29,714 nucleotides of DNA from an uncultured Bacteroidales bacterium (GTDB lineage Bacteria > Bacteroidota > Bacteroidia > Bacteroidales > UBA932). Within the stretch, counting starts at the first letter, position 1. Every line of letters starts with the position of its first letter. The translations under genes and the position numbers were made by a program. The stretch is from NCBI GenBank assembly GCA_900322025.1, contig ONYJ01000010.1, positions 1-29,714 of the forward strand, read 5' to 3'. Under the pieces are notes generated by a model, which searched no databases, was not told the DNA's origin, and worked only from the letters and a program-made list of their open reading frames with translations. Shown here piece after piece: positions 7,332 to 14,843 of the stretch.

Positions 7332-8042
7332 TTATTCCAGAGTGATTAGAAAAAATGCGTTGCTGAAAAATTCAGGAGAGATATCTGAGGAGAGAGATTT
7401 TACAAAAGCGAAGGGAATAGAGCTTTTGAGAACCTCCCTGCTGCAAGATAAAGTAAAATTTAATTGGGAGGCGGTTTTAGCATTTTCGGCGGCATCGCAG
7501 AGAGCAAATTCCAAAATATGTTTATTCCACACAAAAGCAGGCTTTAGGGCTTTTAAGGCATTCTGTACGGAAGTGCTGTCTAACGGAGGCAAGGTATCCG
7601 AAAGAACGGGAATATCAAAGGAATCTACCATAGGATTCATGATGGGAATAGAAAATCCTTCTCTTTTGTACAGTGTGGACAATTGTTCTGTGGCAGGTCT
7701 GACAATCAGAAAATCTAAATTGTGTTTCTCTGAAAAAATGCGGTTAAATAAAACATGGAAATACTTGTTACCGCGATGTTTTTTGGGTGTGGCTACAAAA
7801 GTGAGGGCGGCCCCCCTAAGCGTTGTTTTTTCTTTATGATATTCTATTGGCAGCAGAGCAAAAACAGAGAGAATTTCTGTATTTTTTTCTAAAAGATAAA
7901 TGGTTGTATTCTGCGAATTGCTGTTAAAGACATGCTTGCTCAAAAGAGAAAGATAAGCGTCGTTTAAGCAAAAACACTCTTGCCAAATGGCGCCTATCTT
8001 TTCAAAATCTTTTTCGCTCGCTTTTCTAACCATTAGAGCCAT
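7332..8042 (-). CDS. GNAT-like acetyltransferase
   Basis: Probable acyl-CoA-dependent N-acyltransferase of the GNAT fold; substrate unknown. The 236-residue product begins M-A-L-M-V-R-K-A-S-E-K-D-F, the usual first strand and helix of GNAT proteins. It has a central A-A-L-T-F-V-A-T-P-K-K-H-R-G-N-K stretch that sits where the acetyl-CoA pyrophosphate loop is expected, and a L-Y-K-R-E-G-F segment typical of the last GNAT strand. The C-terminal 80 residues are not recognised. The reading frame stays open upstream to a GTG at 8141, but that overlaps the threonine aldolase gene. The ATG at 8040-8042, 29 bases after the aldolase stop with AAAAGAAAAG upstream, is preferred. It is the last gene of the six-gene minus-strand run. 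Confidence 0.7.
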   Translation of the reverse strand: MALMVRKASEKDFEKIGAIWQECFCLNDAYLSLLSKHVFNSNSQNTTIYLLEKNTEILSVFALLPIEYHKEKTTLRGAALTFVATPKKHRGNKYFHVLFNRIFSEKHNLDFLIVRPATEQLSTLYKREGFSIPIMNPMVDSFDIPVLSDTLPPLDSTSVQNALKALKPAFVWNKHILEFALCDAAENAKTASQLNFTLSCSREVLKSSIPFAFVKSLSSDISPEFFSNAFFLITLE

Positions 8043-8071
8043 CTTTTCTTTTTCGCACTCGGATCTGTAGA

Positions 8072-9130
8072 TTACACCAGATATTCCTCCAGATCTTTTA
8101 CAAAACCGTCTATATCTTCTGTGGTTGTTTTGAAAGAGCACATGAGCCTAACCTCTTTAATTTTTTCATTCCACACATAGAAAATATATTTTTTCTGTAG
8201 TGCTTCTAACTGAAAATCACTTAAAGGGGCAAGAGAAATATATACTCCATTGGTTTCTACATTTTGGGTAAAACAAACCCCTTTGCCTAACACAGAAGAC
8301 TCTTTGATTTTTTGCTCTAAATACTTAGCCATCTTGTTGGCATGATCAGCCATTTTCAGGTACAAATCGTCTTTGATATAGGCTTCGAACTGAGCTGCAA
8401 TAAAGCGGTTTTTAGAATAGAGCTGGGTGGCTTGTTTTCTGATATAGACCAGTTGATCCGCAATATTTTGATTTTTTTTGAGATTGAAAACCACAACAGC
8501 CTCCCCTATCAGGAGTCCGTTTTTGGTGCCACCAAAACTGAGTACATCTACTCCACTGTCTGCAATTATCTGCTTAATAGATAAGCCTAAGCCGGCGGCG
8601 GCGTTAGCTATTCTGGAGCCATCTACATGAATATATCCTCCAACCGAATGCATCAACTCTGCAAGTTCTTGTATTTCCTTGGTGCTGTAAAGAGTCTCAA
8701 ATTCAGTAGGTTGCGATATGGACAAGATTGCCGGCTGAACTTTATGCTGATCGCCGAATTTTAGATGTTCAGAAACTGTTTCCGGGCTTACCTTTCCCGA
8801 CGACTGTGGGAGCGGCGTGATTCTGCAAGAAGAAAAACGCTCTACTGCTCCACACTCATCTTCCAAAATATGAGCACATGAAGGAGCAAGTATGGTGCTG
8901 AATGGCTTTAAGAAAGATGCCAATGATATGACATTTGCCCCAGTTCCGTTGAGAACAAAAAAGGCTTTGCAGTCGCCACCGAGCAAAGCCTCTATTTGTT
9001 TCAAAACGCCTTCTGTATATTCATCCTCTCCGTAACCAAAGCAGAAACCTTCGTTTACCTGTTCTATAGCCTTGAGTATGAGAGGATGAACACCGGAGTG
9101 GTTATCACTCCCAAAGGAACATTTGTTCAT
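8072..9130 (-). CDS. ltaE: Low-specificity L-threonine aldolase (PLP, beta-eliminating lyase family)
   Basis: Cleaves L-threonine or L-allo-threonine to glycine and acetaldehyde. The 352-residue protein is of the fold-type I PLP family. It begins with S-D-N-H-S-G-V-H-P, has H87 in the A-H-I-L-E-D-E motif (the residue expected to stack on PLP), H-V-D-G-S-R (168-173) for the PLP ring nitrogen and substrate, and the Schiff-base lysine K203 in S-F-G-G-T-K-N-G. Length is normal. It starts 12 bases after gcvH, the lipoyl carrier of the glycine cleavage system, so both neighbours act on glycine. A ydfG-like dehydrogenase that may use allo-threonine or serine lies further upstream in the same run. 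Confidence 0.92.
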   Translation of the reverse strand: MNKCSFGSDNHSGVHPLILKAIEQVNEGFCFGYGEDEYTEGVLKQIEALLGGDCKAFFVLNGTGANVISLASFLKPFSTILAPSCAHILEDECGAVERFSSCRITPLPQSSGKVSPETVSEHLKFGDQHKVQPAILSISQPTEFETLYSTKEIQELAELMHSVGGYIHVDGSRIANAAAGLGLSIKQIIADSGVDVLSFGGTKNGLLIGEAVVVFNLKKNQNIADQLVYIRKQATQLYSKNRFIAAQFEAYIKDDLYLKMADHANKMAKYLEQKIKESSVLGKGVCFTQNVETNGVYISLAPLSDFQLEALQKKYIFYVWNEKIKEVRLMCSFKTTTEDIDGFVKDLEEYLV

Positions 9131-9142
9131 TATAGTTCTAAA

Positions 9143-9520
9143 TTATTTACAAATGTTTTCGTAGGCAGCAGCGTCGAGGAGATTGTTTACCTCATCAGGA
9201 TTAGTCATTTCAACCTTTATTAGCCAGCCACTTCCGTAAGGGTCTTTGTTTACATTTTCAGGAGCACTTTCCAGTTCGGGATTGATTTCTACAACCTTAC
9301 CACTTACTGGCATTAGTGCATCTGCAACGGTTTTAACGGCCTCTATACTACCGAATTGCTCTCCGGCAGCAAGAGTTTCATCCTCGCAGTTAATATCTAG
9401 GAAGACAATGTCTCCCAACTCGCTCTGTGCAAAATCTGTAATACCAACAGTTGCAATGTTACCCTCTACTTTAACCCACTCGTGGTCATTAGAGTACTTG
9501 AGATTTGAAGGAATATTCAT
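9143..9520 (-). CDS. gcvH: Glycine cleavage system H protein
   Basis: GcvH is the small lipoylated carrier that shuttles the aminomethyl group between the P, T and L proteins of the glycine cleavage system. The 125-residue product has the normal length. K63 lies in the lipoylation motif (G-S-I-E-A-V-K-T-V-A), and it has the early H-E-W-V-K motif (13-17). No gcvP, gcvT or lpd is in the window, so the rest of the system must be elsewhere. It lies between menA (47-base gap) and the threonine aldolase gene (12-base gap). The latter link is functionally sensible because the aldolase makes glycine. Confidence 0.97.
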   Translation of the reverse strand: MNIPSNLKYSNDHEWVKVEGNIATVGITDFAQSELGDIVFLDINCEDETLAAGEQFGSIEAVKTVADALMPVSGKVVEINPELESAPENVNKDPYGSGWLIKVEMTNPDEVNNLLDAAAYENICK

Positions 9521-9567
9521 ATTAGAAAAATTGTTTATTTAATAGCAGGAGGCGAATCTACAAAATA

Positions 9568-10596
9568 TCAGCCATTATACCAAACTCCAAGTGTTGTTAC
9601 TATAATGGAAGTCAGAAATAAAACACTAAAAATCAAAATGTTTACAGAGGTTTCTCCAAGAATTGCATTCAGTTGTTTTCCTCGCTTGATTTTCACCATT
9701 TTCCTATGAGTAGAAAAAAGGAATGGGAGGTAAATCAGAGGAATTACCAGATACAGAGGAAACCCTGTGTGGTTTAAGTCGGCAGAAACTTCGGAGGTGT
9801 TAATAATGGCTCGCCGTAACCACTTTCCTACACTTAAAGCTCCGGCAACAGCCATGAAGCCATTTATTAAATACAGCCATTCCGTAGCTTTTTCCCCTAT
9901 TCTTACCACTAATGTATTTTTATTGTTTTTCTTATCTAGCTCCCTATCGCGATAATTGTTAATAACCAAGAGATTATCTACTACAAAACCAACGCTGAAG
10001 CCAGAGACTATGGCAAGAATTGCAAACAACACAAACGCAAAAGGCTTTTCTCCGGCAATGGCAAAAAACTGTTTAGCAGAGACATACCAAGTAAAAAATA
10101 CCGGAACAATACCAAAAAATAAAATAACCAGTATGTCGCCGAGCCCGATATAAGAAAGCTTAGTTGTATAAACAAATGCGCCCAAAACGCATATAACCCC
10201 TACAAGAACCATCCACCATCCACCCCATAAAACGAGCGGGAGCCCACACAAAACACCTATTGTGGTTGTAATAAAGATGCCTGTTTTCATGGCCTTGGGT
10301 GTTATCCATCCTTGAGAACAAGTTCTTTTTGGACCAATTCTTTCTGCGGAATCTGCCCCTTTTTTAAAGTCGAAATAATCGTTGATAAAGTTTGCATCTA
10401 TCTGCATAACAAGAGCAAAGAGCAAACAAAACAGAATAGGTAAGGCCCACGACCAGCAGAAAGAAACATGGGTTAATCCTTTCATGGTTGCCCAACCTAA
10501 CGCCCCTCCTACAAAAACAGGGGCTACAGCTCCCATCAAAGTTTTTGGGCGAGCAGCTAAAAACCAAGCTTTTAGAGAATTTGGGGTTATATTCAT
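9568..10596 (-). CDS. menA: 1,4-dihydroxy-2-naphthoate polyprenyltransferase MenA
   Basis: An inner-membrane UbiA-family prenyltransferase that attaches the polyprenyl tail to 1,4-dihydroxy-2-naphthoate and so makes demethylmenaquinone. The 342-residue protein starts with the typical A-A-R-P-K-T-L (14-20) and has many hydrophobic helices. The first aspartate motif is N-D-Y-F-D-F-K-K-G-A-D (72-82) and the second is N-Y-R-D-R-E-L-D-K-K-N-N (about 213-224). Both bind Mg-prenyl diphosphate. The second motif with the downstream N-K-N-T-L-V-V-R-I-G is the MenA form rather than the UbiA form. Menaquinone is the usual respiratory quinone of Bacteroidota. No other men genes are close by. It lies 22 bases after ruvA. 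Confidence 0.94.
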   Translation of the reverse strand: MNITPNSLKAWFLAARPKTLMGAVAPVFVGGALGWATMKGLTHVSFCWSWALPILFCLLFALVMQIDANFINDYFDFKKGADSAERIGPKRTCSQGWITPKAMKTGIFITTTIGVLCGLPLVLWGGWWMVLVGVICVLGAFVYTTKLSYIGLGDILVILFFGIVPVFFTWYVSAKQFFAIAGEKPFAFVLFAILAIVSGFSVGFVVDNLLVINNYRDRELDKKNNKNTLVVRIGEKATEWLYLINGFMAVAGALSVGKWLRRAIINTSEVSADLNHTGFPLYLVIPLIYLPFLFSTHRKMVKIKRGKQLNAILGETSVNILIFSVLFLTSIIVTTLGVWYNG

Positions 10597-10618
10597 TGAA
10601 CAGGCTTCACGGCTGTTT

Positions 10619-11206
10619 TCAAAGACGCTTTAATGCAAGTTTGATAAGTTGCTCTACTGTGCAGTCTGGTTTTTCTCTAAGAACCTCTCCGATAGCTTTT
10701 TCAGAAGCCTGTTTATTAAAGCCAAGCATAACAAGAGCCCCAAGAGCTTCTTCTGCGCTTGGGCTTTTTGCGGTAACTCCGAGCTGCAAAGTTGAAGTGT
10801 CTGCGCCTTTTAAAATTTTGTCTTTAAGGTCTATAATGAGCCTTTGGGCTGTTTTCAAACCTATTCCCTTAACGGCTTTTATTTTATTTACATCGTTAGA
10901 GGCTATAGCTGTTTTCAATTCTTCTGTACTAAGGGAAGAAAGAATCACTCTGGCCGTGTTAGGGCCTATGCCATTGACATTTATAAGGAGCAAGAACATG
11001 GCTCGTTCTTCCTTTTCGGCAAAACCATACCACATGGCAATATCTTCCTTTACATGGTAATAGATGTAAAGCTTTACTTCTTTTTTATTTTGAATATCGG
11101 TAAAGGTTTGTAGCGAAATTTCTAATTTATAGCCAATTCCTCCGGTTTCCACCACAGCTTGTGTGGGAGAAGTCTCAATTAACAGACCTTTTATGTAGTC
11201 GTACAT
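10619..11206 (-). CDS. ruvA: Holliday junction branch-migration protein RuvA
   Basis: RuvA binds four-way DNA junctions as a tetramer and loads the RuvB motor. The 195-residue product has the expected three domains. The N-terminal OB-like domain begins M-Y-D-Y-I-K-G and has the acidic pin E54-D55. The middle domain has two helix-hairpin-helix motifs (V-N-G-I-G-P-N-T-A at 77-85 and V-K-G-I-G-L-K-T-A at 112-120). A C-terminal RuvB-binding domain (about 150-195, A-L-G-A-L-V-M-L-G-F) completes it. No ruvB or ruvC is adjacent, which is common in Bacteroidota. Confidence 0.97.
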   Translation of the reverse strand: MYDYIKGLLIETSPTQAVVETGGIGYKLEISLQTFTDIQNKKEVKLYIYYHVKEDIAMWYGFAEKEERAMFLLLINVNGIGPNTARVILSSLSTEELKTAIASNDVNKIKAVKGIGLKTAQRLIIDLKDKILKGADTSTLQLGVTAKSPSAEEALGALVMLGFNKQASEKAIGEVLREKPDCTVEQLIKLALKRL

Positions 11207-11230
11207 AGAATGATGTAAAATTATTTTTGG

Positions 11231-11995
11231 TTATTCCTCCCTGAAAATTACACTGCCGCTTGCCTGATGGGTTGCAAGAATCAAAACTTCTGCAATTTGT
11301 ACATGTGCCGGAGCAGAGGCTGCATAAAAAGCAACATCTGCGATATCTGCACCAGACAAAGGTTTAATGCCATTATAAACTTTTTCAGCCCGGTTTTTGT
11401 CGCCGTGGAACCGAGTTGTGCTGAAATTGGTTTCAACGAGGCCCGGCTTTAGGTTTGTAACACGCAAAGGGGTATGTGCCAAATCTATACGGAGGCCATC
11501 TGTAAGTGATTTTACGGCAGCCTTGGTTGCACAGTAAACATTGCCGTTGGCATACGCCGCATCTCCTGCTACAGAACCAATGTTGATAATATGTCCCCTA
11601 CCTCGTGCCACCATTGCAGGCACCACCAACCTTGTCATGTAAAGTAAGCCTTTAATGTTGGTGTCTATCATTGTTTCCCAATCGTCTATATCGCCTCCGT
11701 ATTCGGGATCTAAACCAAGCGCCAAGCCGGCATTGTTTACCAAAACATCTATTTCAGACCACTTTGCGGGAAGGGAGAGAACTGCTTTCTGAGCAGCGTC
11801 TTTATCTCGTACATCAAATATCAAAGGGAATGTTTCTATGTTTGGACAAATAGAGAGTATATCCCTTTCCGCAGCAGAAACCTTTTCTTTAGTTCTTCCG
11901 GTGAGGATTATATCATATCCTCCTTGTGCAAATCTAACAGCGCAGGCCTTGCCGATACCGCTGGTTGCTCCGGTAATCAAAACAGTCTTATTCAT
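11231..11995 (-). CDS. NADP-dependent short-chain dehydrogenase, YdfG-like (3-hydroxy acid / serine / allo-threonine dehydrogenase)
   Basis: A classical short-chain dehydrogenase of 254 residues. It has T-G-A-T-S-G-I-G (8-15), T-G-R (32-34, where the arginine favours NADP), N-N-A-G (87-90) and the catalytic S141, Y154 and K158. The segments A-L-G-L-D-P and D-W-E-T-M-I-D-T-N-I-K-G-L-L-Y, and a C-terminus ending near H-Q-A-S-G, closely follow the YdfG group. YdfG enzymes oxidise L-serine, L-allo-threonine and 3-hydroxy acids or reduce malonic semialdehyde. The exact substrate here is not proven. The frame opens at a TTG at 12004, but the ATG at 11995 is the better start and agrees with homologues. 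It is the first gene of the six-gene run. Confidence 0.88.
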   Translation of the reverse strand: MNKTVLITGATSGIGKACAVRFAQGGYDIILTGRTKEKVSAAERDILSICPNIETFPLIFDVRDKDAAQKAVLSLPAKWSEIDVLVNNAGLALGLDPEYGGDIDDWETMIDTNIKGLLYMTRLVVPAMVARGRGHIINIGSVAGDAAYANGNVYCATKAAVKSLTDGLRIDLAHTPLRVTNLKPGLVETNFSTTRFHGDKNRAEKVYNGIKPLSGADIADVAFYAASAPAHVQIAEVLILATHQASGSVIFREE

Positions 11996-12001
11996 ATTGA
12001 G

Positions 12002-12009
12002 CAAATTTA
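12002..12009 (-). promoter_or_regulatory. -7 promoter box for the ydfG-ruvA-menA-gcvH-ltaE run
   Basis: TAAATTTG on the minus strand ends 6 bases before the ATG at 11995, so the transcript would be leaderless or nearly so. No clear TTTG -33 element is seen. It lies back to back with a plus-strand -7 box at 12023-12030. Confidence 0.4.
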
Positions 12010-12022
12010 GAAAATATAATTG

Positions 12023-12030
12023 TATTTTTG
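12023..12030 (+). promoter_or_regulatory. -7 promoter box for sufS
   Basis: TATTTTTG matches TAnnTTTG. A TTG at 11997-11999 lies 23 bases upstream, a little far for the -33 element. The predicted start near 12036 would give a short leader to the ATG at 12053 and excludes the upstream TTG at 12020 as the start. Confidence 0.4.
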
Positions 12031-12052
12031 CTTGCTGATATCTTATACGGCT

Positions 12053-13324
12053 ATGAGTGGCACTTCAAATAACATAATAGCAAGAACAAGAAAAATGGTT
12101 CCGGCACTTGGGCTAACCATGAATGGGCAGAAACTTGTCTATTTAGACAATGCTGCCACCACCCAGAAACCCAAACAAGTGCTTGATTTTATACAAAAAG
12201 CATTAACAGAGAATAATGCAAATGTGCATCGCTCGATGTATGAATTATCAGACCGTGCCACTACAGCATACGAGGCTGCAAGAAAAAAAGTCTGTGAGTT
12301 TATAAATGCGCCATCTGTAGAAAACATAATTTTTACATCCGGAACGACAGCTTCTATAAACCTTGTTGCAGATACATTTTGCAGAAGCCTTAGCTTCGGG
12401 GATGAGATTCTTATAGAGGCAGACTCTCATCATTCCAATATAGTACCTTGGCAGTTGGCAGCGCAGAGGGTAGGGGCTATTGTAAAGGTTATACCTACAG
12501 ATATCTTTTGTGGTAGAGGCAAAAGCGGAAAGCTTGTTGTAGAAGCATTGCAGGAATTACTTACCAACAAGGTTAAAATACTGGCACTTACCCATATATC
12601 AAATATTACGGGGTTGCATAATCCCGTGAAAGAAATTATATCAGCAGCCCATGCCAAAAAAATTCCCGTTCTTGTGGACGGAGCACAGGGTATAGTACAT
12701 TCCGAAGTAGATGTACAGGCTATGGATTGCGATTTTTATGCCTTTTCTGCCCACAAGATATATGGAGCTACCGGAGTAGGGGTGCTATATGGGAAAAAAG
12801 AACTTTTAGAGCAATTGCCCCCTTATATGGGAGGAGGAGATATGGTGGAAACGGTTTCTTATGAAAAAACGACATACGCTCCCTTACCTCTGAAGTTTGA
12901 AGCCGGTACTCCGAATTTCATCGGGGCAGCATCATTAACGCCTGCACTGGAGTTTGCCGAGTATCTTTCTTCCGGAAGTGTAGGGGAGGCCTTAAAAGCG
13001 GAGGAGCAAAAGATAACTCAGTATATGTTAGACATATTGTTGAAAGATAATGATGTAGAGTTATATGGCACACCAGACGCCCAAAATATGGGGAAGAGTC
13101 CTATCTTTACATTCAATATCAAAGGAATAAATGCCGGGGATTTGGCTCAGCTACTCGATAAAATGGGAATAGCTGTTCGCTCCGGAATGATGTGTGCAGA
13201 GCCGCTCTTGAATTCTTTTGGAGCAACATCTGCATTGCGGGCTTCCTTTGCCCCGTACAACACCATGGAAGAAGCAGAATATTTTGTGAGTTGTCTTAAC
13301 AGGGCCAGAAAGATGCTTGTCTAA
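12053..13324 (+). CDS. sufS: Cysteine desulfurase SufS
   Basis: SufS removes sulfur from L-cysteine as a persulfide and passes it to SufE for Fe-S cluster assembly. The 423-residue product has L-D-N-A-A-T-T (31-37), H126-H127 in the D-S-H-H-S-N motif, D209 and Q212 (V-D-G-A-Q) against PLP, the Schiff-base lysine K235 in S-A-H-K, and the persulfide cysteine C381 in R-S-G-M-M-C-A-E-P. The short loop around this cysteine marks the group II (SufS) type rather than IscS. The start at 12053 is chosen over a TTG at 12020 because of the -7 box in between. A further ATG at 12095 is possible. The SufE partner follows 23 bases later. SufB, SufC and SufD are not in the window. Confidence 0.95.
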   Translation: MSGTSNNIIARTRKMVPALGLTMNGQKLVYLDNAATTQKPKQVLDFIQKALTENNANVHRSMYELSDRATTAYEAARKKVCEFINAPSVENIIFTSGTTASINLVADTFCRSLSFGDEILIEADSHHSNIVPWQLAAQRVGAIVKVIPTDIFCGRGKSGKLVVEALQELLTNKVKILALTHISNITGLHNPVKEIISAAHAKKIPVLVDGAQGIVHSEVDVQAMDCDFYAFSAHKIYGATGVGVLYGKKELLEQLPPYMGGGDMVETVSYEKTTYAPLPLKFEAGTPNFIGAASLTPALEFAEYLSSGSVGEALKAEEQKITQYMLDILLKDNDVELYGTPDAQNMGKSPIFTFNIKGINAGDLAQLLDKMGIAVRSGMMCAEPLLNSFGATSALRASFAPYNTMEEAEYFVSCLNRARKMLV

Positions 13325-13347
13325 CCCGAAAGAAACATAATGTTATC

Positions 13348-14115
13348 ATGACAATAAGAGAGATAGAACAACAGATTATAGAAGAGTTTTTGGTTTTTGA
13401 TAATTGGATGGATAAGTACCAATATATTATAGATTTGGGTAAGTCTATGCCAGTTATACAGGAAAGCGCCAAAACAGAAGAAAATCTTATTAAGGGATGC
13501 CAGAGTCGCGTGTGGTTAGATTGTAGAGAAGAAGATGGAAGGCTTTATTTTTCGGCAGATAGCGATGCTATAATAACAAAGGGCATCATATCTTTGCTTA
13601 TAAGAGTTTATGACGGGCATACCCCCCAAGAAATAATAGAATCCGAAATAGAATTCATAGATACAATAGGGTTGCGCTCGAATTTATCTCCAACTCGGGC
13701 AAACGGATTGGTTTCTATGCTAAAGCAGATAAAACTCTATGCAGTGGCCTATAATGAGAAGATAGAAGCAGAGAAATCGAAGGAGGATATGGAGGAAGAA
13801 AAATATTCAATAGAGCAGGTTCAGAAAAACGTGATAACAGCCCTCAAACAGGTTTTCGATCCGGAAATTCCTGTAAATGTTTACGATTTAGGGCTTATTT
13901 ATGAGGTTAATGTGCAGGAGAACAGGAATGTTTATATAAAAATGACAATGACTTCACCTACCTGTCCTATGGCAGAAGATGTTGTAAGTGATGTAAATAA
14001 TGCGGTTTCTGACGCCCCCGGAGTAAAAGGAGTTCAGATAGAGCTTACTTTTGAGCCGGAGTGGGATGAAAGCCGAATGAGCGAGGAGGCGAGATTAGAA
14101 TTAGGGCTGATGTAA
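13348..14115 (+). CDS. SufE sulfur acceptor fused to a SufT/MIP18-type (DUF59) domain
   Basis: A two-domain Fe-S assembly protein of 255 residues. Residues 1-140 are SufE: it accepts persulfide sulfur from SufS at C51 in the motif I-K-G-C-Q-S-R-V-W (48-56). A charged linker (about 138-152, rich in Glu and Lys) joins it to a MIP18/DUF59 domain (about 153-255). That domain has D-P-E-I-P (171-175), Y-D-L-G-L-I-Y (179-185), T-S-P-T-C-P (202-207, C206) and a C-terminus F-E-P-E-W-D...M-S-E-E-A-R-L-E-L-G. The two halves are normally separate proteins of about 140 and 105 residues in relatives I can recall. An ATG at codon 148 follows an AAGGAGG two bases earlier, so internal initiation giving a free MIP18 domain cannot be excluded. 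The gene follows sufS by 23 bases and precedes folK by 4. Confidence 0.92.
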   Translation: MTIREIEQQIIEEFLVFDNWMDKYQYIIDLGKSMPVIQESAKTEENLIKGCQSRVWLDCREEDGRLYFSADSDAIITKGIISLLIRVYDGHTPQEIIESEIEFIDTIGLRSNLSPTRANGLVSMLKQIKLYAVAYNEKIEAEKSKEDMEEEKYSIEQVQKNVITALKQVFDPEIPVNVYDLGLIYEVNVQENRNVYIKMTMTSPTCPMAEDVVSDVNNAVSDAPGVKGVQIELTFEPEWDESRMSEEARLELGLM

Positions 14116-14119
14116 AGTA

Positions 14120-14731
14120 ATGGCGGCAGAAATGCAGGAGAAGGTTTTATATAAAATGATTCTTCTATTGGGAAGCAACCTTCCTTATGGAGGGTTATCT
14201 CCCCAACAAATCATAGAGGAAGCCGATAAGGAAATAATAGCAGCCCTTCTGCCGGACTATATGGAGATAGACAGTTTGGAGCAAATAGCTTTTACTACAG
14301 AAATTATACAAACAGAGCCGTGTGGGATTTTTAAAGAAGATGTAGATTTTGTTGGTAACATATCCGGCCCGACTCCGCCTTTTTTCAATCAGATTCTTTG
14401 TTGTATAACAGACAAAGCTCCTCTTGCTGCGCTGGAAGAAACTTTCAGAATAGAGAATCTTTTTGGGCGGAAGCGTACTTATAAAGAAAAAGGAAAAGTG
14501 TATCAAAGTCGCACTTTAGACATAGATATTCTCGAGGTTTACAGGGCGGACAACAAAGCGGACAACAGGGCGGACAAAGACCTTCATTGGATTGAAATAA
14601 AAGAAGATAGCAAAAAGCTAACTCTTCCACATCCTCAAATAAAAACCCGGCCTTTTGTAAAGGAGTTATTGGCCATGCTGCCAAGAGATCAACGCCCCGC
14701 TTCAAAAAGAGCCGGGCAAATATTGGATTGA
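14120..14731 (+). CDS. folK: 6-hydroxymethyl-7,8-dihydropterin pyrophosphokinase FolK
   Basis: Transfers pyrophosphate from ATP to 6-hydroxymethyl-dihydropterin in folate synthesis. The 203-residue product has the opening strand M-I-L-L-L-G-S-N (13-20), the family signature R-T-L-D-I-D-I-L (131-138) with the two magnesium-binding aspartates D134 and D136, and the L-P-H-P segment (169-172). It is longer than the usual 160 residues. About 12 extra residues precede the first strand. Between the signature and L-P-H-P there is an insertion with three 4-residue units (A-D-N-K, A-D-N-R, A-D-K-D; 143-154), encoded by a 12-base tandem repeat. The start 4 bases after the sufE-sufT stop suggests coupling; an ATG at codon 13 (14156) is an alternative start. 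Confidence 0.9.
   Translation: MAAEMQEKVLYKMILLLGSNLPYGGLSPQQIIEEADKEIIAALLPDYMEIDSLEQIAFTTEIIQTEPCGIFKEDVDFVGNISGPTPPFFNQILCCITDKAPLAALEETFRIENLFGRKRTYKEKGKVYQSRTLDIDILEVYRADNKADNRADKDLHWIEIKEDSKKLTLPHPQIKTRPFVKELLAMLPRDQRPASKRAGQILD
14546..14581 (+). repeat. 12-base tandem repeat, three copies, inside folK
   Basis: Three in-frame copies: GCGGACAACAAA, GCGGACAACAGG and GCGGACAAAGAC. They encode A-D-N-K / A-D-N-R / A-D-K-D in a loop between the FolK signature and the C-terminal part. The unit is a multiple of three, so copy-number change would not break the frame. Confidence 0.85.
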
Positions 14732-14843
14732 ACAATGGCGCAAAGCAAAACTTGTTTGGTTTACCACAGCAAAGACTGAAGTGTAAAAAATACGAGATAC
14801 AAAGCAAACTAATAGAGAAGTAAAAAAAGATAACAAAACAGAT

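Noticed and set aside
7327..7839. A 170-codon plus-strand frame opposite the GNAT gene
   Set aside because: It mirrors the minus-strand gene, which has GNAT motifs and sits in a tidy operon; no start signal or domain is visible on the plus strand.
10488..11060. A 190-codon plus-strand frame over ruvA
   Set aside because: Antisense shadow of ruvA, whose two helix-hairpin-helix motifs are clear.
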